Of a DNA stretch of 41,204 nt, positions 25,396 to 33,483 are shown piece after piece; the stretch's first letter is position 1; each line of letters starts with the position of its first letter. A program made the position numbers and the translations under genes. A model generated the notes under the pieces. It made no database searches. It saw only the letters and a program-made list of their open reading frames with translations, and was not told where the DNA came from. This DNA comes from Pelomonas sp036401055 (lineage in GTDB: Bacteria > Pseudomonadota > Gammaproteobacteria > Burkholderiales > Burkholderiaceae_C). The stretch lies in contig DASWWC010000226.1 of assembly GCA_036401055.1 (NCBI GenBank), positions 1 to 41,204 of the forward strand, in the 5' to 3' direction.

Positions 25396-26646
25396 ATGAG
25401 CCTGACCGCCTATATGGACGACCTCGGCCGCGCCGCCCGCGCCGCCGCCACCCAGATGGCCGCCGCCTCGACGGCCGCCAAGAACACCGCGCTGCTCGCG
25501 CTGGCCCGCCGCCTGCGCGAGGCCGGCCCATCCCTGGTCGAAGCCAATGCGCGCGACCTGGCCGGTTCGGCCGAGCTGAGCGGCCCGCTGCGCGACCGCC
25601 TGAAGCTCGACGCCAAGACGCTGGCGACCGTGGCCGAAGGCTGCGAGCAGATCGCCGCCATGCCCGACCCCATCGGCGAGATCACCGGCGTGAAGCGCCG
25701 CCCCACCGGCATCAGCGTGGGCCACATGCGCGTGCCGCTGGGCGTGTTCGGCATGATCTACGAGAGCCGCCCCAACGTGACCATCGAGGCCGCGTCGCTG
25801 GCCATCAAGAGCGGCAACGCCTGCATCCTGCGCGGCGGCTCCGAGGCCATCCACTCCAACCTGGCGCTGGCCGAGCTGGTGGCCGCGTCGCTGGAAGAAG
25901 CCGGCCTGCCGCGCGCCGCCGTGCAGTTGGTCAACACGACCGACCGCGCCGCCGTGGGCCTGCTGATCTCGCAGCCGCAGTGGGTTGACGTCATCATCCC
26001 GCGCGGTGGCAAGGGTCTGATCGAACGCATCAGCGCCGAGGCCAAGGTGCCGGTCATCAAGCACCTGGACGGCAACTGCCACAGCTATGTCGATGCCGAG
26101 GTGGACCTCGACCTGGCCGTCAAGGTGGTGGACAACGCCAAGACGCAGAAGTACAGCCCCTGCAACGCGACCGAATCGCTGCTGGTGCATGCGGCGCAGG
26201 CGGCGGCCTTTTTGCCGCGCATCGCGGCGCTGTTCAAGGCCAAAGGCGTGGAGATGCGCGGCTGCCTGCGCGCGCTGGCCCTGGTGCCCGGTGCGGTGCC
26301 GGCGACCGAGGAAGACTGGTCCACCGAATACCTCGCCCCGATCATCAGCATCAAGGTCGTGGACTCGCTGGACGAGGCCATTGCCCACATCAACCGCTAC
26401 GGCTCGCACCACACCGATGCGATCCTGACGACCAACCATCCCAACGCGATGCGCTTTCTGCGCGAAGTCGATTCGGCCAGCGTGATGGTCAACGCCAGCA
26501 CGCGGTTTGCGGACGGTTTCGAATACGGCCTGGGCGCCGAGATCGGCATCTCCACCGACAAGTTCCACGCCCGCGGCCCGGTGGGCCTGGAGGGGCTGAC
26601 GTCGATGAAGTGGGTGGTGTTGGGGCAGGGTGAGGTGAGGGGCTGA
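25396..26646 (+). CDS. proA: Gamma-glutamyl phosphate reductase
   Basis: A 416-residue cytosolic enzyme that reduces gamma-glutamyl phosphate to glutamate-5-semialdehyde with NADPH, the second step of proline synthesis. Family stretches are intact: GVFGMIYESRPNVTIEAASL, LRGGSEAIHSN, VIKHLDGNCHSYVD and the catalytic cysteine in KYSPCNATESLLVH; the C terminus ENA-like GLGAEIGISTDKFHARGPVGL is present. proB is not adjacent. I prefer the ATG at 25396 over 25387 because the earlier one sits inside a candidate -10 box (GACAAT, 25383-25388) and relatives begin near this point. The stop TGA overlaps by one base with the ATG of the pectinesterase-like gene. Confidence 0.96.
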   Translation: MSLTAYMDDLGRAARAAATQMAAASTAAKNTALLALARRLREAGPSLVEANARDLAGSAELSGPLRDRLKLDAKTLATVAEGCEQIAAMPDPIGEITGVKRRPTGISVGHMRVPLGVFGMIYESRPNVTIEAASLAIKSGNACILRGGSEAIHSNLALAELVAASLEEAGLPRAAVQLVNTTDRAAVGLLISQPQWVDVIIPRGGKGLIERISAEAKVPVIKHLDGNCHSYVDAEVDLDLAVKVVDNAKTQKYSPCNATESLLVHAAQAAAFLPRIAALFKAKGVEMRGCLRALALVPGAVPATEEDWSTEYLAPIISIKVVDSLDEAIAHINRYGSHHTDAILTTNHPNAMRFLREVDSASVMVNASTRFADGFEYGLGAEIGISTDKFHARGPVGLEGLTSMKWVVLGQGEVRG

Positions 26647-28034
26647 TGGAGCGCGGCATGCGCCGTTCCAGGCAGGCTGAGCTTTTGCAGATCAAGCGAC
26701 GCACGGTCGTCTGCAGCCTGCTGGCAGGCGCTGCGGCATCGGTGGGGGCTTCCAAGCCCTATCAGATCCAGCCCGACCTCATCGTCGCCAAGGACGGCAC
26801 TGGCCACTTCACCTCCGTCCACGCCGCGCTGCAGTCCATCACCAAGGACAACCGTGAGCGCCGCATCGTGCTGGTTCGGGACGGCGTCTACGAGGAACAC
26901 GTCCGCGTCGACGCCGCCTATGTGACGCTGCGCGGCGAGAGCCGCCATGGCACGCGCATCGCGTTGAACCGCCCCGCCAGCGCGTCCAAGGACGACATCG
27001 GCACGGCGGTGCTGAACATCTCGGCGACGGCGCATGACTTCGTGGCCGAGAACCTGACCATCCACAACACCGTCGAGGCCGCGGGCCCACACGCCTTCGC
27101 AGTGCTGGGCCGGGCGGACCGCACCATCATCCAGAACGCCGACATCCTGAGCCGCGGCGCCGACACGCTGTCGCTATGGCGCCAGGGCAGGACGCGCGAG
27201 GAGGCCAACTTGTCGAACGGCCCCGGTGCTACGCCGCTGACCGAGGACGGTGGGCGTTACTACCACCGCGGGTTGCGCGTCATCGGCTCGGTGGACTTCG
27301 TCTGCCCGCGCGGCTGGTGCTACGTGACCGACTGCGACATCGAGCAGGTCTATCCCAAGGCCGAGGCCGCGTTCTGGCACGACGGCGGCAACGGCGCCGA
27401 CAAGAAGTTCGTCATCCACCGCACGCGTGTGGACGGCCCGCCAGACTTCTTCCTGGCACGCGCCCACCGCGACGCGCAGTTCTTCTTCATCGACTGCAGC
27501 TTCACCGAGCGCATGCGCGACAAGCCGCCCTACCTCGTCAGCTACCCGCTGGACGGCGGCTCGCCCAGCGACAAGGACATCGCCTCCAACGAGCGCATCG
27601 CGCGCGAGACGCGCGTCGGCGTGCGCCGCTACTTCCACAACAGCCATCGCGCCGGCGGCGACTTCGGCTGGCTGGCGGACAACCTCGCCCAGGCCGCCGG
27701 GGCGCCACGCGCCGCGGACATCACGGCGGCCTGGACCTTCGGCGGCAGCTGGAACCCGGAGGACCGCCGCGGGCCGCGCGCGCTCGCGGTGCGGGTGCGG
27801 GCCGACCGCTGCGAGATCGAGTTCGACCGCCTCGTCACCGTGAAGGGCCAGCCGGAATTGGTGCTGGCCCGGGGCGGGCGCGGGCGCTGCATCGGCGGCA
27901 GCGGCACGAACACGCTGGTGTTCGCGCTGCCGGCGGCCGGCGCCGCGCCCGTGGCGCTGGCCTTCGAGCGTGGCGCCATCGTCGGCAGCGAGGCGACGGC
28001 CGACCTCGTCGTGGCGGCGGCCGGCCTGCCTTAA
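26646..28034 (+). CDS. Pectinesterase-like right-handed beta-helix protein with Tat-type signal
   Basis: A 462-residue protein. Residues 17-36 look like a twin-arginine signal (KRRTVVCSLLAGAAASVGAS). Then comes a pectin methylesterase fold: AKDGTGHFTSVHAALQSI, RIVLVRDGVYEEHVRV, LGRADRTIIQNADI. The catalytic site is only partly kept. D173 lies in GADTL where the family has QDT, so Gln is replaced by A172; D217 lies in GSVDFV; an Arg lies in FFLARAHRD where the family has LGRPW. A C-terminal beta domain of about 100 residues follows. Carbohydrate-ester hydrolysis in the periplasm is likely but the substrate may not be pectin. The start overlaps the proA stop by one base; ATG at codon 5 is an alternative. 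Confidence 0.8.
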   Translation: MERGMRRSRQAELLQIKRRTVVCSLLAGAAASVGASKPYQIQPDLIVAKDGTGHFTSVHAALQSITKDNRERRIVLVRDGVYEEHVRVDAAYVTLRGESRHGTRIALNRPASASKDDIGTAVLNISATAHDFVAENLTIHNTVEAAGPHAFAVLGRADRTIIQNADILSRGADTLSLWRQGRTREEANLSNGPGATPLTEDGGRYYHRGLRVIGSVDFVCPRGWCYVTDCDIEQVYPKAEAAFWHDGGNGADKKFVIHRTRVDGPPDFFLARAHRDAQFFFIDCSFTERMRDKPPYLVSYPLDGGSPSDKDIASNERIARETRVGVRRYFHNSHRAGGDFGWLADNLAQAAGAPRAADITAAWTFGGSWNPEDRRGPRALAVRVRADRCEIEFDRLVTVKGQPELVLARGGRGRCIGGSGTNTLVFALPAAGAAPVALAFERGAIVGSEATADLVVAAAGLP

Positions 28035-28050
28035 GGGCGCTTAAGGGCGC
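28031..28050. repeat. 10-base tandem duplication spanning two stop codons
   Basis: TTAAGGGCGC occurs twice in direct succession. The first copy supplies the TAA stop of the pectinesterase-like gene, and the second the TAA stop (as TTA) of the convergent small gene. Confidence 0.9.
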
Positions 28051-28490
28051 TGCAGCGCGTCGGCCTGCGCGACATGCAGCAGCGCGCGGCCTTCCAGCCA
28101 GCGGTGCCGGCTGCAGTCGGCGGGCAGGGCCAGCGCCTGCATCAGCTGGCGGTAGCCGCTGGCCAGCTCGTGGAAATCCCGCTGCAGGTCGACGGGGCTG
28201 CCCAGCGACCGCGCCAGGTGCATGACCTCGTGTGGCCTGGCCGGGGTTCCCGTGGTCAGGGCGATCTGGCTGGCCTTCGCATACTCGCGCGCCAGGCTGG
28301 CCAGCGCGGCCTCGGTGCTGCGTATGCCCAGCCGCCGCAGCTGGACCGCCACGTCGGGCTGCGAGAAGACCTCGCCCACGTGCGTCAGGCGCGCCAGCAG
28401 GGCGGTCCAGAGCCGGCGCTCCTCCTCATGGCTTCGCTTGCCGTCCTCCGGCTGCCGGGGGCGCGTGACGCCCGCACCGTGGAATGCCAT
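28041..28490 (-). CDS. Small hypothetical protein
   Basis: A 149-residue, mostly helical, soluble protein without signal peptide or membrane segment; I do not recognise a family. Residues 20-50 are rich in Glu/Arg, and the centre has LGIRSTEAALASLAREYA. The ATG at 28490 is favoured because CAGGAGACGGAG lies directly upstream; a GTG six codons earlier (28508) would also be in frame. It is convergent with the pectinesterase-like gene, their stops sitting in adjacent copies of a 10-base repeat. The 175 bases upstream, before the next minus-strand gene, hold no further gene that I can support. Confidence 0.6.
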   Translation of the reverse strand: MAFHGAGVTRPRQPEDGKRSHEEERRLWTALLARLTHVGEVFSQPDVAVQLRRLGIRSTEAALASLAREYAKASQIALTTGTPARPHEVMHLARSLGSPVDLQRDFHELASGYRQLMQALALPADCSRHRWLEGRALLHVAQADALQRP

Positions 28491-28665
28491 CTCCGTCTCC
28501 TGTCGCACGCATCGGCGTCTTGTCCGTCTGGCAGCCTCGGCACTGTCGTGGGCCCGGGCTGCGGCGAAGTCTTGCGCATCGACATGAAGGCAGGCATTGC
28601 CAATTCCAATGGCAGGGATAGCGGCGGCGACGGCGCGGCCCCGCCAAGGCAGCCGCGCGAAGGCA

Positions 28666-30258
28666 TCAACGCGAGCCGCTGAGCTGCGCGTCCTTGGGCG
28701 CGCTGATCAGATAGTCCGCCGTGAAGCGCTGGCTCTGCCCCGCGGCCAGCGGCAGCTCCCACAGCACCAGGCCGGGCTGCTTGCGCCAGGCCTGCGTCGT
28801 CGGCGCCGGCGTGAACTGGGTCTGCACCTTGATGTCTTCGTGCTGCGCCACCGGCGCGGCCTCCACGACTTGCAGCGTGACGGGCGCGGCATGCCGGTTC
28901 TCCACCACCCAGGCCCGCGCGTAGCGCTGCTCGGCGCGCGTGCCGATGAAGCCGGTGTTGCCGGCGTTCTTCTGCTCGGGCTCGACCTGCACGCGCAGGC
29001 CGTCGTCGCGGCCGAAGGGCAGCTCCAGGCGTTCCTCGCCGCTGGCGACGTTCAGTGTGCTGCTGCCCACCAGCGCGCCGTCGCGCAGCAGTTGCAGCGT
29101 GCCGCGCGGCCAGCTGCCGGCCGGCCGCGCCAGTTCGGCGACCAGGTAGGCCGCCGCCTCGGTCTGCGGCTGCACGCGGGCGATGACCCGGGCCTGCAGC
29201 TTGTCGGTGCCCAGCGTGAGGCTGGCACGCTGCGTGCCGCTGGCGATGTTGACGCGCAGCGGCAGCGTGAACTCGGTGGCGTGGCTGCCCTGGAAGACGC
29301 TGAGGTCGAAGCGCTCCAGCGGCGCCTCGGCAGCGCGTGAACCGCTCACGACGACTTGCTGGGCCGCGATGGCCGGGGCCGGCGACGGCGGTACGTAGGC
29401 GCGCATCTCGGCCTGCTGCGGCTGCGGCTTGTAAATGTCCAGCTGCCAGGGCCGCGGCAGGCCCACGCCCACGCGCGACGTGGCCTGCGCGGTGGACAGG
29501 CGCAGCTTCACGTCGGTCCAGTCCTCGCCGCTCTGCTGCGACACCTGCGCCAGCCGCTCCAGCGCCAGCGCGCCGCTGGCGGTGTCCAGCAGCGCGCGGT
29601 AGCTGGGCGCCCAGCCGGCCTGCGCGATGCGGTAGCTCAGCTTCAGCTCGGCGTCGCGCGCGGTGGACAGCCGCAGGCGCAGGCTGCGCCATTGCGGGTT
29701 GGCGTTCAGCACGCGCTCGCGTTCGCCCTGCAGCGGCGCCAGCTGCTTGTCCAGCTCCTCCTGCTGGCGGCGCAGCTGGGCCTGGCGGGCCAGCGTGTCC
29801 TGCGCGGTCTTGCGGATGCTGTCCGCCGTCGCAGCGATCCCGGCGGCCGGCGTGGCGCGCGCCTCGCCGGAGCCCAGCGCCCTCAGGTAGCCCAGGCCGG
29901 TGTCCAGCGCGCCCAGCTCGGCGGCGACGGCGTCGCGGCGGGCTTCGAGCTTGCGGATGTCGTCGTCCAGCGGGCTCTTGGCGCAGTCGGGCGCGCGCTC
30001 GCGCGGCAGCGTCTCCAGCTGCACCGGGCCGAGGTTCACGCCGGCCGGCGCGCTGACCTGCAGCGAGTCGGGGTCGAAGCGGGCGCTCAGGCAGTGCAGC
30101 ACCAGCTCGCGCGCGCCGGCCGCCACCGTGGCCAGCCGCGTGACCTGCGCGCCGCCGGGGTAGACCAGCACGTCGTCGATGCGCGAGGGGGTCTGCGCCT
30201 GCGCGGCCGTGGCCAGCAGTCCGAGAGCCGCCAAGCCGGCCGGGTGGATTCGTGTCAT
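28666..30258 (-). CDS. MuiA-like protein with DUF4140/DUF4139 domains
   Basis: A 530-residue exported protein related to the mucoidy inhibitor A family. After a signal peptide (cleavage near AAQAQ, residue 22) comes the DUF4140 start (IDDVLVYPGGAQVTRLATV), a coiled coil of about 90 residues (about 97-190), then DUF4139 with LKLSYRIAQAGWAPSYRALL, EDWTDVKLRLSTAQ and a C-terminal immunoglobulin-like beta part ending in VLWELPLAAGQSQRFTADYLIS. The central linker carries VVVSGSRAAEAPL, which looks like the start of a TonB-dependent receptor plug; probably convergence. The biochemical role of the family is unknown. AGGAGG precedes the ATG at good spacing. Confidence 0.85.
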   Translation of the reverse strand: MTRIHPAGLAALGLLATAAQAQTPSRIDDVLVYPGGAQVTRLATVAAGARELVLHCLSARFDPDSLQVSAPAGVNLGPVQLETLPRERAPDCAKSPLDDDIRKLEARRDAVAAELGALDTGLGYLRALGSGEARATPAAGIAATADSIRKTAQDTLARQAQLRRQQEELDKQLAPLQGERERVLNANPQWRSLRLRLSTARDAELKLSYRIAQAGWAPSYRALLDTASGALALERLAQVSQQSGEDWTDVKLRLSTAQATSRVGVGLPRPWQLDIYKPQPQQAEMRAYVPPSPAPAIAAQQVVVSGSRAAEAPLERFDLSVFQGSHATEFTLPLRVNIASGTQRASLTLGTDKLQARVIARVQPQTEAAAYLVAELARPAGSWPRGTLQLLRDGALVGSSTLNVASGEERLELPFGRDDGLRVQVEPEQKNAGNTGFIGTRAEQRYARAWVVENRHAAPVTLQVVEAAPVAQHEDIKVQTQFTPAPTTQAWRKQPGLVLWELPLAAGQSQRFTADYLISAPKDAQLSGSR

Positions 30259-30302
30259 CGCTGCCTCCTGGCTGTGTGAACAGGGCGGCAGGCTATCAGG
30301 CC

Positions 30303-30974
30303 TTATCCGCCTGGCACCCGAACGAACCAGACCCGCTTGTCGTTGACGTCGTTCCAGTTAAAGCCCAGCACCGCCAGCGGGCCGGCGACGAAGGGCAGCG
30401 TGTTGCGGTAGCGGTCCAGCCAGCGCTCGGGGATGCCGGGGTCGGTGGGGAAGTGGTCGATGGGTGGCAGCGGGCCCGTGCCGCGCACGCTGCCCGAGTT
30501 GGGCTGGCCCTGCCAGAACTGGCGCCCGCCCCAGGTCGGCACCTGGAACAGCGGCACGCTCTGCAGCTTGGTGTAGATCTCGCCGTAGCAAAGCCGCAGG
30601 CCTTCGTGCGCCTTGCTGGTCTTGTCGTCGGTCCAGACGGTGATGTTGTAGGTGGCGCAGTCGTTGGCGGCGATCGTGGACGCCGCCACGCCGTAGTTGT
30701 TGAACGCGGCCGGCGCCACCTGCGTGATGGTGATGGCCACGCGCGGCCAGGTCTCGGGCTTCTGCGAGTTGGTGATGGGGTGGCGGCGGAACAGGCCGTC
30801 CAGCTCGCTGCCCACCATGGAGCGGCCACCGCCGCCGGCCCCGTCGGCGGCCTGCGAGGCCTTGGCGGCAGCCGCCACGGCCTTGAGGCGCTCCATGAAG
30901 GACTGGGCGCTGGCGCCGGTCGAGAGGCAGACGGCCAGCAGCAGCACGCTGCGGCGATGGGGGCGCGATGACAT
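30303..30974 (-). CDS. Secreted hypothetical protein
   Basis: A 223-residue protein with a signal peptide (HRRSVLLLAVCLSTGASAQ, cleavage near residue 24). A short Ala/Gly-rich helix-linker (LKAVAAAAKASQAADGAGGGG) precedes a folded part rich in Trp, Tyr and Pro: WPRVAITITQVAPAAFNNYG, then two Cys (DCATYNI and LCYGEIY) that may form a disulfide. I do not recognise the family. The ATG at 30974 is chosen because GGGAG lies 8 bases upstream and the signal peptide begins directly; the frame is open a further 22 codons. Upstream lies a 167-base divergent region with several palindromes. Confidence 0.65.
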   Translation of the reverse strand: MSSRPHRRSVLLLAVCLSTGASAQSFMERLKAVAAAAKASQAADGAGGGGRSMVGSELDGLFRRHPITNSQKPETWPRVAITITQVAPAAFNNYGVAASTIAANDCATYNITVWTDDKTSKAHEGLRLCYGEIYTKLQSVPLFQVPTWGGRQFWQGQPNSGSVRGTGPLPPIDHFPTDPGIPERWLDRYRNTLPFVAGPLAVLGFNWNDVNDKRVWFVRVPGG

Positions 30975-31141
30975 GCGAGAACTCCCTGCGGTGCGGATGA
31001 CAGCGGACATGGTTTTCGGGCAGGATGGCCCGCGGGCCACTGTGGCCCGGCGCGCGGCTTCGCTGCCGCCGACTTAAAGGTTTAGCACCGGGCTTAAGCC
31101 GGCCGGCGACCGGCTGCGCCGGCCTCAATCGGGGGGATGCG

Positions 31142-32332
31142 ATGGTGTCGACGGGGACCGAAGACGCAACGGCGCGACGTCGCCGCCGCACGGTCGTCTT
31201 CGACGCGGCGCTGGTGCTGCGCCTGCTGGACGATGCCGCCCGGGCGCGGCCCGGGCCGGTGGCCGTGGCCCGGGCGCAACAGCTCTGGTTGCTGAAGGCC
31301 TTCGTCGATGCGGCGCAGCCCGCTGCCGGGCTGGCGGTGGATGTCCGGGGCTGGCCGCTGGACCTGGCCGCGCTGCAGGCCCAGGCCGTGCAACTGGGCG
31401 AGCAGGGCGCTGCCGCGCCCCGGGTGCTGCGCAAGCTGCGCGCCGGCCAGCCGCTGGACTGGCGGCTGGCGCAGGCGCTGCTGAGCTTCTTCAAGGTGGT
31501 GCTGGACCGGCCAGCGCTGCGGCTGGACGAGATCGGCGGCGCCGAGACCGCGCGGCTGCAGGCGGTGGCCGGCGCGCTGCGCGAGGCGCCGCAGTTCCAG
31601 GGCCTGCCGGCCATCGAGGCGCTGCTGCTGAAGGCGCACGAGAGCGCCGTGGCGCCCTGGGTGTTCGACGCCTTCGAGCGCGAGTACCGCCAGCTGCGCC
31701 GCGTCGTCGACGTGCATGGCCGGCCGCGCATCGCGCTGGAGCGCGTGAGCCGCTACGTGCCGGTCAAGACCGTGGCCTACGAGCGAAGCATCCGCCCCAG
31801 CTGCGCCTACGAGTGGCACGAGTGGGCACGCTTCGCCGCGGCCGAGCTGGTGCTGCGGCAGTTCGACGCCCGCGGCCGCTGCCGCGCCGAATGGACGCTG
31901 GCGCTGACGCGGCGGCTGGACGAGATGCGTGGCTTCGTCATCTGCGAGCTGGCGCCCGAGCAGCCGGTGGAGGTCGAGCACCTGCTGTTGCAACTGGCCC
32001 GCGCCGCACCGGGCCGCCAGCCGCGCTGCCAGTTCGAGTGGCGCGAGCAGATGCTGCTGAACCTGGCGGACCGGGACATCGTCGTCAGCTACTGCCCCAT
32101 CACGGCGCTGCGGCTGCACATCGACGCCGGCCCGGACTTCATCGTGCAGGTGGGCGATGCGCCGGGCCTGACGCGCGAAGGCGAGCGCGAATGGCGGCTG
32201 CACCGCGCGCTGCTGCCGCGCGAGGTGCTGGCCGTGCGGCTGCGCTGGGCCGGCCTGACCGCGGCCGACGCGCTGGCGCTGACGGCGGCGGGCGAGCTGC
32301 CGCAGGGGCTGCCCGCGTTGCGGCAGGCCTAG
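31142..32332 (+). CDS. Hypothetical cytosolic protein
   Basis: A 396-residue protein with no signal peptide or membrane segment that I cannot assign to a family. The N-terminal third is helical and Ala/Leu-rich (VFDAALVLRLLDDAARARPG, ALLSFFKVVLDRPALRLDEI). The centre has a distinctive aromatic stretch, RSIRPSCAYEWHEWARFAAAEL. The C-terminal half appears beta-rich (QMLLNLADRDIVVSYCPITA, DFIVQVGDAPGLT). GGGGGG precedes the start, and a second ATG five bases earlier is out of frame. It is followed 31 bases later by the kelch gene on the same strand, so the two may be co-transcribed. Confidence 0.6.
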   Translation: MVSTGTEDATARRRRRTVVFDAALVLRLLDDAARARPGPVAVARAQQLWLLKAFVDAAQPAAGLAVDVRGWPLDLAALQAQAVQLGEQGAAAPRVLRKLRAGQPLDWRLAQALLSFFKVVLDRPALRLDEIGGAETARLQAVAGALREAPQFQGLPAIEALLLKAHESAVAPWVFDAFEREYRQLRRVVDVHGRPRIALERVSRYVPVKTVAYERSIRPSCAYEWHEWARFAAAELVLRQFDARGRCRAEWTLALTRRLDEMRGFVICELAPEQPVEVEHLLLQLARAAPGRQPRCQFEWREQMLLNLADRDIVVSYCPITALRLHIDAGPDFIVQVGDAPGLTREGEREWRLHRALLPREVLAVRLRWAGLTAADALALTAAGELPQGLPALRQA

Positions 32333-32363
32333 CATCCCGACCTGTCCTTGCTGGAGCACGACC

Positions 32364-33473
32364 ATGCCGCTGCGCACGCTGTCGAGACTGGGCCTGGCCT
32401 GCGTGGCCGCCTCCGCCGTGGCGGCGCCCGCGCCGCTGGCATCTTCCTGGCGGGTCGACACGGGCGCGCGCCTGGCGACTCCTCGTGCCGCCCACCAGGC
32501 CACGCGGCTGGACAGCGATCTCGTGCTGCTGACGGGCGGCTGCAGCGGCGCCAGCTGCTCGCCCGCCGAGAGGTCTGCCGAGCTGATCGACGGCCGCAAC
32601 GGGCGGTCGATGCCGGTGGCCGACATGCGGGTGGCCCGCGTGGCGCATGCCGCAGCGCGCCTGGACGACGGCCGCGTGCTGGTGGCCGGCGGCTGGACGG
32701 GGGCCGCGACGACCGCCGCCGCCGAGGTCTTCGACCCGTCCTCACGGCGCTTCACCGCGTTGGCGGACATGGGCTCCGCGCGCATGGACGCCACGCTGAC
32801 ACCGCTGGCCGGCGGCGGCGTGCTGATCGCCGGCGGGGCGGCGGCGACCAACCGTCCGCTGGCGAGTGCGGAGGTTTTCGAGCAGGAGCGCTTCGTGGCC
32901 GTCGGCGCGATGCGCGAGGCGCGCGCCCATCACGCGGCGGCACGCCTGCCGGACGGGCGCGTGCTTGTGATGGGCGGGCTGGTGGCGCGCAATGCCGCGA
33001 CCGCATCCGCCGAGATCTACGACCCGCGCACACGCACTTTCACCGCCACCGGCGCCATGCAGCAGCGGCGCTGCAAGCACGCCGCCGTGGCGCTGCAGGA
33101 CGGGCGGGTGATGGTGATTGCCGGTTCGCCGGACTGCAACGAACAGCGGCGCATCGCGCAGACGGAGATCTTCGATCCGCGCACCGGCGAGTTCACGCCC
33201 GGGCCGGCCTTGCAGAACCCGCGCTACAAGATCGTGTCCGCCGCGGCCGTCACGCCGCAGGGCGAGGTCGTGGTGGCGGGTGATGCCAGCGACGTGGAGG
33301 TCTGGTCGCCGGGGGCAGCGGCCTTCGTGAAGGCGCGTGGGCCGATCGGCGGCGCGCTCGCCTTCAGCACCGTCACACCGCTGTCCGGCGGCGCGCTGCT
33401 GGTCACCGGCGGCTACGACGCCGACATTCGGCCCACCGCCCAGACCTGGGTCGTCAGCCGGGCCGCCCGGTAG
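32364..33473 (+). CDS. Exported kelch-repeat protein
   Basis: A 369-residue protein with a signal peptide (MPLRTLSRLGLACVAASAVAA) followed by about six kelch repeats, each with R.AHAAARLDDGRVLVAGG and AEVFDPSSRRFT-like strands. These would fold into one beta-propeller in the periplasm or outside the cell; no catalytic residues are evident. A disulfide may form in GGCSGASCSPAE. GGAG lies nine bases before the ATG. The stop TAG overlaps a candidate -10 element (TAGCAT) for queC, so queC may have its own promoter. Role unknown; kelch propellers commonly bind proteins or sugars. Confidence 0.8.
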   Translation: MPLRTLSRLGLACVAASAVAAPAPLASSWRVDTGARLATPRAAHQATRLDSDLVLLTGGCSGASCSPAERSAELIDGRNGRSMPVADMRVARVAHAAARLDDGRVLVAGGWTGAATTAAAEVFDPSSRRFTALADMGSARMDATLTPLAGGGVLIAGGAAATNRPLASAEVFEQERFVAVGAMREARAHHAAARLPDGRVLVMGGLVARNAATASAEIYDPRTRTFTATGAMQQRRCKHAAVALQDGRVMVIAGSPDCNEQRRIAQTEIFDPRTGEFTPGPALQNPRYKIVSAAAVTPQGEVVVAGDASDVEVWSPGAAAFVKARGPIGGALAFSTVTPLSGGALLVTGGYDADIRPTAQTWVVSRAAR

Positions 33474-33483
33474 CATGCCGCCC

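Noticed and set aside
28595..28625. Possible sigma54 promoter (TTGGCAATGCC) upstream of the small hypothetical gene
   Set aside because: The spacing of GG and GC dinucleotides does not fit the -24/-12 consensus.
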